The notes under the pieces: model-generated
Databases searched by the model: none
What the model saw: the letters and a program-made list of their open reading frames with translations, nothing else
What the model was told of the DNA's origin: nothing
Position numbers and translations under genes: made by a program
In this document: piece by piece, positions 1 through 8,041 of the stretch
Layout of the letters: each line of letters starts with the position of its first letter
Position numbering within the stretch: position 1 is the stretch's first letter
Source: JAGPUQ01 sp947084925
Lineage (GTDB): Bacteria > Pseudomonadota > Gammaproteobacteria > Pseudomonadales > Porticoccaceae
Direction of reading: 5' to 3'
NCBI GenBank assembly: GCA_947084925.1
Contig: CAMTUJ010000027.1
Location: 1 to 64,000, forward strand
Length of the DNA: 64,000 bases

Positions 1-50
1 CAGCGAAACGGGAATCCAGCTACCGCGATGTCTCCACGTCCGGCGAACCC

Positions 51-78
51 TGGACCCCCGCCTGCGCGGGGGTGACGG
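51..78. repeat. REP-like palindromic repeat, copy 1
   Basis: A 28-bp unit whose core pairs a run of five C with a run of five G around CGCCTGCGCG. An identical copy lies 61 bp downstream. Units of this type, starting TGGA and ending TGACGG, are widespread extragenic palindromes in proteobacteria. Confidence 0.7.
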
Positions 79-111
79 CGTCGGGAAATGAGCTACTGTC
101 GCCGCAGAGGC

Positions 112-139
112 TGGACCCCCGCCTGCGCGGGGGTGACGG
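112..139. repeat. REP-like palindromic repeat, copy 2
   Basis: Identical to the 28 bp at 51-78 and in the same orientation. With only two copies and no conserved spacer series it is not a CRISPR array. The remaining bases 140-269 show no gene I can support. Confidence 0.7.
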
Positions 140-269
140 GCAGACGGGAGGGAGCGAGGGTGATGAGTAGCGGTTTTGGCGGAGTAACGAAGGAACAGAA
201 AGCCGGCATGACAGAAGGGCTTAATCCCGTAGAACCTGCCCTCGGCGAGCCCTGTCCCAGGCCACCGGC

Positions 270-1118
270 TCAATGCAAGGTAGCGCTGCCGGTGCGGCTG
301 CGTAGCTGCTCGATTTTACGCGTGACCGACGCCAACGCCTCGGGGCGGGCGGCGAACTCGGCATGGGCCGCGAGCCGCTCCAGTTCGTCGGCGGCCGGCC
401 CGAAACACTCCAGTTTCTCCAGTATCAGGACGCGATCCATTACATCCTGCAACGAATCAGCATCGATCAGCAGCAGGCGGTCGCACAGGCTCAGGCTCTC
501 GCCGAAATCCTCGCGCTGAAGGTAGATCATCTTCAGGTTGCGCAACATGCGCTGCAGGATCTCGCGTTTGCGCGCGGGTTGCAGGAGCTGCTCGGAAAAC
601 TCCACCGTGCCCCGGGTGCCGGTGTGGAGCAGCGCACGACAGTCGTCGCGGCTGAGGGTGCGTCCGGTGAAGGGATCGATCAGTTCGGCCGTGGCGCTGC
701 CGGGCGCCGCGATCCGCACCAGAAAATGGCCGGGAAACCCGACGCCCGCCGCTTCCAGGCCGAGCGCTTCGGCAATGCGCAGGTAGATCAGCGCCAGCGA
801 AATCGGTATGCCGGCGCGGGTAGCGAGCACCCGGTCGAGGTAGCTGTTGTCGGGATTGTAGTAGTCCCTGGCGTTGCCGCGAAAACCTTCGCCCCCGGCG
901 ACAAACTCGCATAATCGGGCGGCGTCGGGATGCGGGGTTGCCAGCACCCGGCGCGCACGCTGCGCCAGGGCGTCGAGCTGCGCGCGGCACAACGCCAGAT
1001 TCACACCGACGTCGTGCTCGGCGGCGATCAGCAGCGCGGCCTCGATCAGATCGATCTCGGCGTCCGGCCGGCCGAGCTGAGCGGCAAACCGGGCGCGGGG
1101 GCTGTTCGGGGGCGTCAT
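270..1118 (-). CDS. SirB1/YchA-family transglutaminase-like protein
   Basis: A 282-residue protein of the SirB1 family (transglutaminase-like core followed by a TPR-like C-terminus). The family signature is seen as NPDNSYLDRVL, then GIPISLALIYLRIAEALGL, then GVGFPGHFLVR and LIDPFTGR. The helical C-terminal third (about residues 185-265) fits the TPR-like tail. As in other SirB1 proteins the catalytic cysteine of true transglutaminases is not evident, so it is probably not an active transglutaminase. Family members sit near peptide-release or chemosensory genes in other bacteria, but the biochemical role is unsettled. It is followed in the direction of transcription only by the REP repeats. 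Confidence 0.85.
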   Translation of the reverse strand: MTPPNSPRARFAAQLGRPDAEIDLIEAALLIAAEHDVGVNLALCRAQLDALAQRARRVLATPHPDAARLCEFVAGGEGFRGNARDYYNPDNSYLDRVLATRAGIPISLALIYLRIAEALGLEAAGVGFPGHFLVRIAAPGSATAELIDPFTGRTLSRDDCRALLHTGTRGTVEFSEQLLQPARKREILQRMLRNLKMIYLQREDFGESLSLCDRLLLIDADSLQDVMDRVLILEKLECFGPAADELERLAAHAEFAARPEALASVTRKIEQLRSRTGSATLH

Positions 1119-1194
1119 CGTGGGAATCCTCGCAGGGCACGGGATGGTTGTATCACACCCCGCTCCGTGCTGGCCACCGCGGAGCGCGACCCTC

Positions 1195-1509
1195 TCAGTC
1201 CATGGGCGTGAGCGTCACCCGAATGCCGTCGAGCGCGTCGCTGACCCGGATCTGGCAGCACAGCCGGGAGGTGGGGGTGAGTCCGTGCGCGGTATCCAGC
1301 AGGTCTTCCTCGTCCTCGCTGGGCGGATCGAGGCGGTCGTACCAGTCTTCGGCGACGATCACATGGCAGGTGGCGCAGGCCAGGGCGCCGCCACAGGCCG
1401 CGAGCATGGGCAGGTCGTTGGCCTTGGCCACCTCCATGATCGAGCGGCCGTTTTCCGCGGCCAGCGTGAGCGTTTCACCCGAGGTGGTGACGAAATGGAT
1501 TACCGGCAT
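1195..1509 (-). CDS. [2Fe-2S] ferredoxin, putidaredoxin/adrenodoxin type
   Basis: A 104-residue one-electron carrier. Cluster ligands are visible as C39, C45 and C48 (C-x5-C-x2-C) and C85 in the RLCCQI motif, the spacing of putidaredoxin-type ferredoxins. The acidic stretch near residues 64-72 (SEDEEDLLD) is the usual docking surface for a reductase or a P450. The start has an AGGAGT ribosome site. It lies 48 bp downstream of a ferredoxin-NADP reductase gene on the same strand, so the two probably form one electron-transfer unit. The partner oxygenase is not adjacent. Confidence 0.92.
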   Translation of the reverse strand: MPVIHFVTTSGETLTLAAENGRSIMEVAKANDLPMLAACGGALACATCHVIVAEDWYDRLDPPSEDEEDLLDTAHGLTPTSRLCCQIRVSDALDGIRVTLTPMD

Positions 1510-1557
1510 GAATGACTCCTGTGGTTCGCGATGGTTGGGATGATGGCGTGCGGCGGC

Positions 1558-2631
1558 TCAGGGTTCCCGGAGCGGAACACCGACCGTGGTCGAATGCTCA
1601 AAATGCAGTGCCCGGTCGGGATGTACCACGGCATGGGCGGCATGGGCGGCATGGGCCGCCTCGGCAAAACCCGTCAGAATCAGCTTCAGCTTGCGGGGAT
1701 AGTTCGCGATATCGCCGATGGCGAACACGCCGGGCAAACTCGTGGCGCACGTGGACGGATCCACCGGGATCACGCCGTTGTGGGCGCCCAGCCCCCAATC
1801 GTTGATGGGACCGAGCTTGCTGGCGAGCCCGAAAAAGGCGAGCAGGTGATCGGCCTCGATGCGCCGCTCCTCGCCCTTGAGGGTTTTGACGACGACCGCG
1901 CCCAGCCGCTCGCCGTCGCCTTCCAGCGCCGCCAACTGGTAGGGAATGACCAACTGAATTTTCCCCGCCGCCGCCAGTTCGTGGAGGCGCGCGCTGGTTT
2001 CGGGCGCGGCACGAAACTGCTCGCGGCGGTGGATGACATGAATCTCGGCGGCGCTATCGGCCAGCGCAATGGCCCAGTCCACGGCGGAGTCGCCGCCGCC
2101 GGCGATCACCAGCCGCTGGCCCCGGAAGCGCTCCCGTTCGGCGACCAGATAATGTACGCAGCGCCCTTCGTACCGCTCGATGCCGGGCAGGGGCGGGCGG
2201 TTGGGGCCAAAGGCGCCGACCCCGGCGGCGACCATCACGGCCCGGGCGCGAATCCGCGTTCCCCGGGAAGTCGTCAGCTCCCAGGCAGCGTCCCGACGCT
2301 GGAGTTCGGTTACCTGTTGATCCAGATGAAAGCGGGGCTGGAAAGGCGCGATCTGCTGCTGGAGGCGCGCGATCAACTCGCTGGCCGTCAACCCGGGCGC
2401 GGCGGGAATATCGTGGATGGGCTTTTCCGGATAGAGCGCGACGCACTGTCCGCCCAGCGCCGGCAACGCGTCGATGACGTGGCAGCGCAGTTGCAGCATG
2501 CCGCATTCGAACGCCGCAAACAGACCGACCGGCCCGGCGCCGATGATGGCGACATCGGTGATTTCCGTTACTTCGGTAACGGCAGCTTCGGTAACGGCGG
2601 CTTCGGTGCCAGACGGGGTTTGCGTACTCAA
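1558..2631 (-). CDS. Ferredoxin--NADP(+) reductase, thioredoxin-reductase-like type
   Basis: A flavoprotein of the TrxR-like ferredoxin/flavodoxin reductase family (FNR2), which moves electrons between NADPH and ferredoxin. It has the FAD GxGxxG motif (GAGPVGL), GGQCVALYPEKPIHDIP, a second dinucleotide fold (VIAGGGDSAVDW) and the C-terminal GVFAIGDIANYP. I prefer the TTG start at 2631 because an AAGGAG sits six bases upstream. A GTG at 2655 in the same frame has no such site. Residues before the FAD fold are a degenerate EAAVTE repeat, and near the C-terminus there is an AAH repeat encoded by CATGGGCGG units. It sits 48 bp upstream of the ferredoxin gene. Confidence 0.88.
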   Translation of the reverse strand: MSTQTPSGTEAAVTEAAVTEVTEITDVAIIGAGPVGLFAAFECGMLQLRCHVIDALPALGGQCVALYPEKPIHDIPAAPGLTASELIARLQQQIAPFQPRFHLDQQVTELQRRDAAWELTTSRGTRIRARAVMVAAGVGAFGPNRPPLPGIERYEGRCVHYLVAERERFRGQRLVIAGGGDSAVDWAIALADSAAEIHVIHRREQFRAAPETSARLHELAAAGKIQLVIPYQLAALEGDGERLGAVVVKTLKGEERRIEADHLLAFFGLASKLGPINDWGLGAHNGVIPVDPSTCATSLPGVFAIGDIANYPRKLKLILTGFAEAAHAAHAAHAVVHPDRALHFEHSTTVGVPLREP

Positions 2632-2710
2632 GTGCCGCTCCTTGCCGATGTGCACGGCGACAGTGCCCCGCGTGCGCGGCGCGATAGTGCAACAGGGCGC
2701 GCGCCGGCGT

Positions 2711-3574
2711 CTACTCGAAAACCACGGTTTTATTGCCGTGGATCAACACGCGGTCTTCGAGGTGAAAACGCAGCCCGCGCGCCAGCACGATCTTCTCGAT
2801 GTCCTTGCCCTTGCGCACCATGTCGTCGACGCTGTCGTGATGGCTGATGCGGGCAATGTCCTGATCGATGATGGGTCCGGCATCGAGTTCTTCGGTGACA
2901 TAGTGGCAGGTCGCACCGATCAGCTTCACACCGCGTTCGGCGGCCTGGTGATAGGGCCGCGCCCCCGCGAAAGCCGGCAGAAAACTGTGATGGATGTTGA
3001 TCAGCCGGCCGGCATAGTTTTGGCACAGATGCCCAGGCAGGATTTGCATGTAGCGCGCCAGCACCACCACGTCGGGGTTCAGCTCCGCGAACACTTCCGC
3101 GATGGCGTCGAAATGCGCGGCGCGGGCCCCCGCTGCCACCGGCAAGTGGTGGTAGGGAATACCGTGCCACTCCACATAACCGCGCAGATCGTCGTGATTG
3201 GAAACCACGGCGGCGATTTCGCAGGGCAGTTCGCCGCTGCGCCAGCGGTACAGCAGATCGGCGAGGCAATGCGCCTGCCGGCTGACCATGACGACCACGC
3301 GCTTGGGCGTGTCCGTGGCGACGGCCTGCCAGTTCAGGGCAAACTCCGCCGCGACCGGCGCGAAACGGCGGCGCAGCTCGTCAATGCCGTAGGGCAACGA
3401 GGCCGCCGCGATCACCTGCCGGGCAAAGAACCATTCCGACTCCGGGTCGCGATAGTGGTTGGCTTCGGTGATCAGACCACCTTCCGCCGCGAAAAATGAA
3501 CTGATTGCCGCAACGATCCCGACCCGGTCCGGGCAGGACAGGATGAGACGGATGCTGTGTGCCGAAGCAGTCAC
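2711..3574 (-). CDS. purU: Formyltetrahydrofolate deformylase
   Basis: A 287-residue enzyme that hydrolyses 10-formyl-THF to THF and formate, supplying formate for purine synthesis and balancing one-carbon pools. An N-terminal ACT regulatory domain (about residues 6-85, starting LILSCPDRVGIVAAIS) precedes the formyltransferase fold. The active-site region is INIHHSFLPAFAGARPYHQA, followed by GATCHYVTEELDAGPIIDQD. The length is typical of the family. The start is GTG. The reading frame is complete. Confidence 0.95.
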   Translation of the reverse strand: MTASAHSIRLILSCPDRVGIVAAISSFFAAEGGLITEANHYRDPESEWFFARQVIAAASLPYGIDELRRRFAPVAAEFALNWQAVATDTPKRVVVMVSRQAHCLADLLYRWRSGELPCEIAAVVSNHDDLRGYVEWHGIPYHHLPVAAGARAAHFDAIAEVFAELNPDVVVLARYMQILPGHLCQNYAGRLINIHHSFLPAFAGARPYHQAAERGVKLIGATCHYVTEELDAGPIIDQDIARISHHDSVDDMVRKGKDIEKIVLARGLRFHLEDRVLIHGNKTVVFE

Positions 3575-3721
3575 CCTTCAGGCCCTCGACGAATTGAAAA
3601 TCCGCGCCGTGAAGTACGCGGTGTCCACAAAAATCAAACCCATGACTTGCATCATGGTGCGTATTCAACCGCCTCTCATACTGGGACCACGACTTCGAAC
3701 ACCTGTGTGAGGATGATCCCC

Positions 3722-4201
3722 ATGATCAAAGAAGCTTTGGTCGGCAATATCGCGTTCAGCAAAGCCGACGCCATCGTACAGGGCATCGCGCCGGACGAGG
3801 ACTTTTCCCAGGGCGTGGCACTCGCCGTCAGCCAGAAATACCCGGGAATCGTCGAGGATTTCGCGCATTTCCGCTCCGCGTCCCCGCCCCGATCCGGCAG
3901 CCTGTGGTCGTGGCGCAGCGGCGCCGGCCCGTGTGTGGTGAGCCTGTTTGTCCGCGCCGCCGCGGACGACCATCACGGCAAAGCCAGGGTCGAATGGGTG
4001 GATCAGGCGCTGGCGCAACTGCGGGAGCTGGCGCTGCGCGAAAATTTCAGAAGTCTGGCCCTGCCGAAAATCGGCACCGGGGTCGGCGATCTCGACTGGC
4101 GCGAGATCAAACCGCTGATCCAGAAACACCTGGGCGACCTGCCCGCCAAAGTGTTTCTCTACACCATCTTCAATCCGCTGATTGCCGGAGTGGAGGACTG
4201 A
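3722..4201 (+). CDS. Macro-domain protein (ALC1/TARG1-like)
   Basis: A 159-residue single-domain protein resembling macro domains that bind or hydrolyse ADP-ribose derivatives. The recognisable parts are the N-terminal GNI..SKADAIVQ, a DFSQGVALAVSQKYP segment, and LPKIGTGVGDLDW at residues 114-126, the loop that contacts the distal ribose in ALC1-like macro domains. The ATG at 3722 was chosen over upstream codons because GAGG lies nine bases before it and homology begins here. It stands alone, divergent from purU and followed by a strong terminator. Enzymatic activity cannot be judged from sequence. Confidence 0.75.
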   Translation: MIKEALVGNIAFSKADAIVQGIAPDEDFSQGVALAVSQKYPGIVEDFAHFRSASPPRSGSLWSWRSGAGPCVVSLFVRAAADDHHGKARVEWVDQALAQLRELALRENFRSLALPKIGTGVGDLDWREIKPLIQKHLGDLPAKVFLYTIFNPLIAGVED

Positions 4202-4205
4202 CATC

Positions 4206-4233
4206 AAAAAGGCCGGCGTGTGCCGGCCTTTTT
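4206..4233. terminator. Bidirectional rho-independent terminator
   Basis: A perfect 7-bp GC stem (GGCCGGC at 4211-4217 with its complement at 4222-4228) and a GTGT loop. It is flanked by five A on the left and five T on the right, so it can stop transcription both from the macro-domain gene and from the opposing lipoprotein gene. Confidence 0.9.
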
Positions 4234-4272
4234 GGCAAGTGACGCACCACGCGGGCACGCCGCCAGCACGGG

Positions 4273-5100
4273 CTAATTCACTTTCAGGGTACCACCGGTG
4301 CCCAGGCCGCCCTCGACACTCTGCGCCTTGTAGTTGCGCAGCGCGCGCACCATCTGATTGAAGGAGTCCATGAAGGACGCCGTGATGATCTTGCCTTCGG
4401 GGGTATTGGTGTAACCCCCGAGGCCGGCTACGCCGCCGAAAAAGCCGCCGCCAAAGCCGGCGATATCGTAGTTCTTGGCGCTGCCTTGCGCGGCCGACAA
4501 CTGCACGCCAGAGCGGTTGTCGATCAGCAGCAGCGTGGTCGAGGCTTCGTTCGCCTTGAGCCCCCCGGCCACCACGCCGGCGACGCCGCCGAGCGCGCCG
4601 CCCAGCAGACCGCCAATGGCGCCGGTGCCCTTCTCGCTGAAATTGATGGTCGGGCTCATGGTGTAGTCGGCGGCGACCATCTGGCCCTTGCCCATTTTGC
4701 TGCCCTGGCGCATTTCGCCGGATTCGGCCATTTCGCGCTCGCGCATCATGTTGTTCAGCGCGGAACCGCGCTCAACCACCACGAAACAATTCGACTGCTG
4801 GATCATGGCGCGCAGCACCGGAACCGTGGAATCGAGCTGATACTCGGAAGTCAGGCGGTAGTACCAGGGCGCGGTCCGGTCTTCATCGACCCCGATGGTG
4901 CCCAGACTGCTGTCGCAATGCTCGAGTTGCGGGTTGGCGCCCTGGCTGCTGCCGCCCGCGGCGGCGCCGGTGGCGGTGTTGCTGCCACCGCCCAGCGTCG
5001 GTGTGGTGGCGTTGCAGCCGCCAATGGCAACCATCGATGAAAACACCATGGCGGCGATGGCGCTGAGGGGGGAAAACCCGGCTTGGGCAGTCCTTGGCAT
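4273..5100 (-). CDS. CsgG/HfaB-like outer-membrane lipoprotein
   Basis: A 275-residue lipoprotein. A signal peptide ends in a lipobox with the acylated cysteine at C29 (VAIGGC). A Gly/Thr/Ser-rich linker and a CsgG-like region follow, with VPVLRAMIQQSNCFVVVERG, LNNMMREREM and AADYTMSPTINF, as in CsgG-family proteins. A Gly-rich segment (IGGLLGGALGGVAGVVAGG) lies mid-protein. CsgG forms the curli export pore, but no curli subunit or csgE/csgF gene is nearby, so export of an amyloid is only a family-level possibility. The start has GGAG eight bases upstream. Confidence 0.78.
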   Translation of the reverse strand: MPRTAQAGFSPLSAIAAMVFSSMVAIGGCNATTPTLGGGSNTATGAAAGGSSQGANPQLEHCDSSLGTIGVDEDRTAPWYYRLTSEYQLDSTVPVLRAMIQQSNCFVVVERGSALNNMMREREMAESGEMRQGSKMGKGQMVAADYTMSPTINFSEKGTGAIGGLLGGALGGVAGVVAGGLKANEASTTLLLIDNRSGVQLSAAQGSAKNYDIAGFGGGFFGGVAGLGGYTNTPEGKIITASFMDSFNQMVRALRNYKAQSVEGGLGTGGTLKVN

Positions 5101-5234
5101 GTCGGTATCTCCGATGCGGACAAGTTGAGGGTGGATTCGTGAGATCTGGTCTCACGAGCGATCATTATTCCGTCGTGATATCCGTTGTCAATCGCGCAGG
5201 CGACCCCGGGGCAAACCCGGAGCCGCTGCAGCAC

Positions 5235-6737
5235 TCAGGCAATCTCGTATTCCTGCAACCTCGGGTCCTGCAAATCGTTGCGGAACTTGGTGGCGGTCCA
5301 GGGCCAGGAACCCGGTACGCCTTTCTCGTCCAGGTACCAGCTTTTGCAGCCGGTGGTCCACACGGTGTTCTTCATGTTGGCCAGCATCTCGGCATTGAAG
5401 CGTTCGGTCGCATCCCCGCGCGGAGAAACCGTCTCGAATTTGCGCTCCGCCCACAGATCGACAAACTTCATGATATAGGCGGACTGGGTTTCGGCGATCG
5501 ATGCCAGGGAGAAATTACCCACCGGGCTGTGCGGGCCCATCACCATGAAGAAGTTGGGAAAACCCGGCAGCGCCACGGTGCGATAGCCGCGCGGACCGTC
5601 GTGCCAGACATCGTCGAGGGTGACGCCGTTTGCCCCGGTCATGGTCATGGGCAGCATGTATTCGTTGGCGTGATAGCCGGTGGCAAGGGCGATGACGTCG
5701 AGCTCATGGAGCTTGCCGTCTTTGGTGACGATCCCGCGCGGCTCGACATGATCGATGCCCTCGGTGACCAGCTCGACGTTGGGCTTCTGCAGCGCCGGGT
5801 AGAAATCGGACGACATCACGAGGCGCTTGCACATGGCGGTGTAATTGGGCGTCAGCCTGGCGCGCAGGACCGGATCCTTGACGGTATCCAGATTCCGCTT
5901 GCACAGCTTGCCCATCATTTTGCGGGACCAGCCGTCCTTGATGATGCCGCGGCCCATCAACTGCTCCATGGCAAAGCGGAAAGCGACGTAGTAGAACTTG
6001 GAAATAATGGGGAACCTGCGCGCCAGTTTTTTGCCCGGCTCACCGTACTTGCGGTTGGGAATCGGCACTACCCACTGCGGCGTGCGCTGGAAGGAAACCA
6101 CTTTGCTGCACACCTCGGACAAAGGCTCTATCATCTGTACCCCGGTCGAACCGCAGCCGATGATCGCCGCGCGCTTGCCTGCCAGAGGAACACTGTGGTC
6201 CCAGCGCGCGGTGTGGATGGCGTTGCCCGCGAAGGTGTCGAGGCCGGGGATATCCGGGTACTTGGGCCGCACCAGGATACCGCAGGAGCTGATCAGGATA
6301 TCGCAGTGGAGCTTTTCGCTGGTGCCGTCGTGCTCGATATCAACGGTCCATCCACTGCCGGTCCATTCGGCGTGCTTGGCCTGAGTGCTGAAACGGATGC
6401 GTTCGAAGACATTGTATTTGCGCGCCATGTTCTCGAAGTACTGGCGGATCTCCTCGCCGCCGCAGAAGCGCTGGCTCCATTCGGCGCTGGGCTCGAAACT
6501 GTACTGGTAGTAGTGGGAGGGCACGTCGCAACGCAGACCGGGATACTGGTTGTAATGCCAGGTGCCGCCGCAGCGGTCGGCCTGCTCCAGCAACACCAGG
6601 TCGTCGTAGCCGGCGGCCATCAGCCGCATCCCCATGCAGATCCCGGACAGCCCGGTGCCGATCACGATCACCCGGGGCTTGCGCTTGCCGGCAGCCAGAC
6701 TGCGCAAAATATTGCCACCTTCATTGATACCCATCAT
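5235..6737 (-). CDS. Flavin-containing (Baeyer-Villiger type) monooxygenase
   Basis: A roughly 500-residue FAD/NADPH monooxygenase that would insert oxygen next to a ketone or oxidise a heteroatom. It shows the FAD motif GTGLSG (residues 27-32), the Baeyer-Villiger fingerprint FAGNAIHTARWD (169-180; consensus FxGxxxHxxxW) and the NADPH motif GCGSTG (194-199). The ATG at 6737 has AGGAG directly upstream. A TTG ten codons earlier lacks one. It is a single gene with about 160 bp upstream to the next gene. The substrate cannot be predicted. Confidence 0.9.
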   Translation of the reverse strand: MMGINEGGNILRSLAAGKRKPRVIVIGTGLSGICMGMRLMAAGYDDLVLLEQADRCGGTWHYNQYPGLRCDVPSHYYQYSFEPSAEWSQRFCGGEEIRQYFENMARKYNVFERIRFSTQAKHAEWTGSGWTVDIEHDGTSEKLHCDILISSCGILVRPKYPDIPGLDTFAGNAIHTARWDHSVPLAGKRAAIIGCGSTGVQMIEPLSEVCSKVVSFQRTPQWVVPIPNRKYGEPGKKLARRFPIISKFYYVAFRFAMEQLMGRGIIKDGWSRKMMGKLCKRNLDTVKDPVLRARLTPNYTAMCKRLVMSSDFYPALQKPNVELVTEGIDHVEPRGIVTKDGKLHELDVIALATGYHANEYMLPMTMTGANGVTLDDVWHDGPRGYRTVALPGFPNFFMVMGPHSPVGNFSLASIAETQSAYIMKFVDLWAERKFETVSPRGDATERFNAEMLANMKNTVWTTGCKSWYLDEKGVPGSWPWTATKFRNDLQDPRLQEYEIA

Positions 6738-6897
6738 TACACTCCTGTTGTCTGAATTGGTTTGCAAGGGAAATGGCGCCCGCGCGCCCTCCCGTCATGG
6801 CCCGATGGTCGTTAACGCGAACCGCGCCGTCAATAGCGTTTTATTCCCTTGGTTGTTCTGAATCAATGCCGTAAGTAGTCGCTTCCGAAGCTGCCCG

Positions 6898-7281
6898 CTA
6901 GTTGAGGGCACGCGGAACCTGCGCCGAATGGTGATGCCGGATGGGACGCTCGGCCCCAGGATCAAGCACCAGGGTGAACCGCGACGGGAACGTCAGCAGG
7001 TCGTCATCCACTTCGAACTTGAAGGCGTAGACGCCCGCCAATACCACCAATCCTCCCGGGAGTTCGTGCTGATACAGGCGCGAACGATAGAGACTGACCG
7101 ACAGCGCGGGGCGCGATGCCAGGGCTTCGAAATAGCTCCGGATCGCCGCCGCGTCGGCCAGGGCATGGGGCGAAAACGTCGGAAACAGGGTGGCGCCGTC
7201 AACGTAAAGGTTCACCAGGGTATCGACATCGCCGTCATTCACTGCCTGGGGCCAGAACTCCAATATCTCCTGACCGGTCAC
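6898..7281 (-). CDS. NTF2-like (SnoaL/SgcJ-type) small protein
   Basis: An alpha+beta cone-fold protein of about 127 residues. Typical features are EILEFWPQAVNDGDVDTLVNLYVDGATLFPTF near the start and a C-terminal SRFTLVLDP...IRHHHSAQVP strand. I prefer the GTG at 7281, with GGGAGA nine bases upstream. An in-frame start at 7350 would add 23 residues without family similarity. NTF2-like proteins can be isomerases, hydrolases or ligand-binding proteins; nothing here picks one. The C-terminal HHHSAQVP segment resembles the His-rich end of SgcJ/YybH-like sequences. Confidence 0.75.
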   Translation of the reverse strand: MTGQEILEFWPQAVNDGDVDTLVNLYVDGATLFPTFSPHALADAAAIRSYFEALASRPALSVSLYRSRLYQHELPGGLVVLAGVYAFKFEVDDDLLTFPSRFTLVLDPGAERPIRHHHSAQVPRALN

Positions 7282-7383
7282 CGCGCTCTCCCGTGGCTGC
7301 TGTTCAACAGGGGCGCGAGGGTAGCACAGGACTTCCGGTCCGGGCGCCAAAATTGCCTGGCCGGCACACGCCAGACCGGGAAT

Positions 7384-8013
7384 TTATTCGCGGGCGCCAA
7401 AGCCCTGGGTCAGATCAGCGTACTGCACCACCCGGGGCGGGCCGTCGGGCCGCACTTCGAGGATGCTGTGGGCGCAGTTGTGCATGCGCGGCGGCTCCCA
7501 GAGGCGACTCAGGGGGCGGTCGAGGTAGTAACTCAACAGGGTGCGGATCATGGCGCCGTGACTGACCACCACCACATCGCCGCCGCCGCCGTGCTCGCGA
7601 GCGATGATTTCCTCCAGCGCCAGCAGCCCGCGCGCCTGCAACTGGGCGAAGGTTTCCGCGCCCCGGTAGTTGAAGCGGTGAGGCTCGTGCCGAAACGCAT
7701 GCACGTCCTCGGGATGCGTCCGCTCGATCTCCTTGTAGAGAAAACCCTCCCAGTCCGCCAGATAGATTTCACGCAGGCTCTCCACCGGGACGAACTCCAC
7801 TCCCAGGTGGCCAAACGCCAGCTCGGCGGTTTCCCGCGCGCGCAGGCTGGTGCTGGCGTAGACCCGCACCGGCGCCAGATGAGCCAGGGCCTCGCGCAGA
7901 CCCAGCGCCTGGCGCCGCCCCAGCTCGTTGAGGGCGTTGTCGGCATGCCCCTGGATACGGCCTTCGGCGTTCCAGGCAGTCTCGCCGTGGCGGATCAGGT
8001 GAATGCGCGTCAT
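7384..8013 (-). CDS. Histidine phosphatase family protein (phosphoglycerate-mutase-like)
   Basis: A 209-residue protein with the RHG catalytic motif (IRHGETAWNAEGRIQGH, phosphorylated His near residue 8), STSLRARETAELAF, and the second catalytic His in VVVSHGAMIRTLL. It is likely a phosphatase of the cofactor-dependent mutase superfamily (CobC/GpmB-like). It is the last gene of the minus-strand run and starts 28 bp after pdxH. The substrate is not determinable. Confidence 0.88.
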   Translation of the reverse strand: MTRIHLIRHGETAWNAEGRIQGHADNALNELGRRQALGLREALAHLAPVRVYASTSLRARETAELAFGHLGVEFVPVESLREIYLADWEGFLYKEIERTHPEDVHAFRHEPHRFNYRGAETFAQLQARGLLALEEIIAREHGGGGDVVVVSHGAMIRTLLSYYLDRPLSRLWEPPRMHNCAHSILEVRPDGPPRVVQYADLTQGFGARE

Positions 8014-8041
8014 TGCTGCCTCGTCGGATCGGGTCGTCGGA

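Noticed and set aside
51..139. CRISPR array
   Set aside because: There are only two repeats, each a self-complementary REP-type unit, with one interval and no cas genes.
5094..6755. 553-codon plus-strand open frame opposite the flavin monooxygenase
   Set aside because: The minus strand encodes complete FAD and Baeyer-Villiger motifs; the opposite frame has none and no ribosome site.
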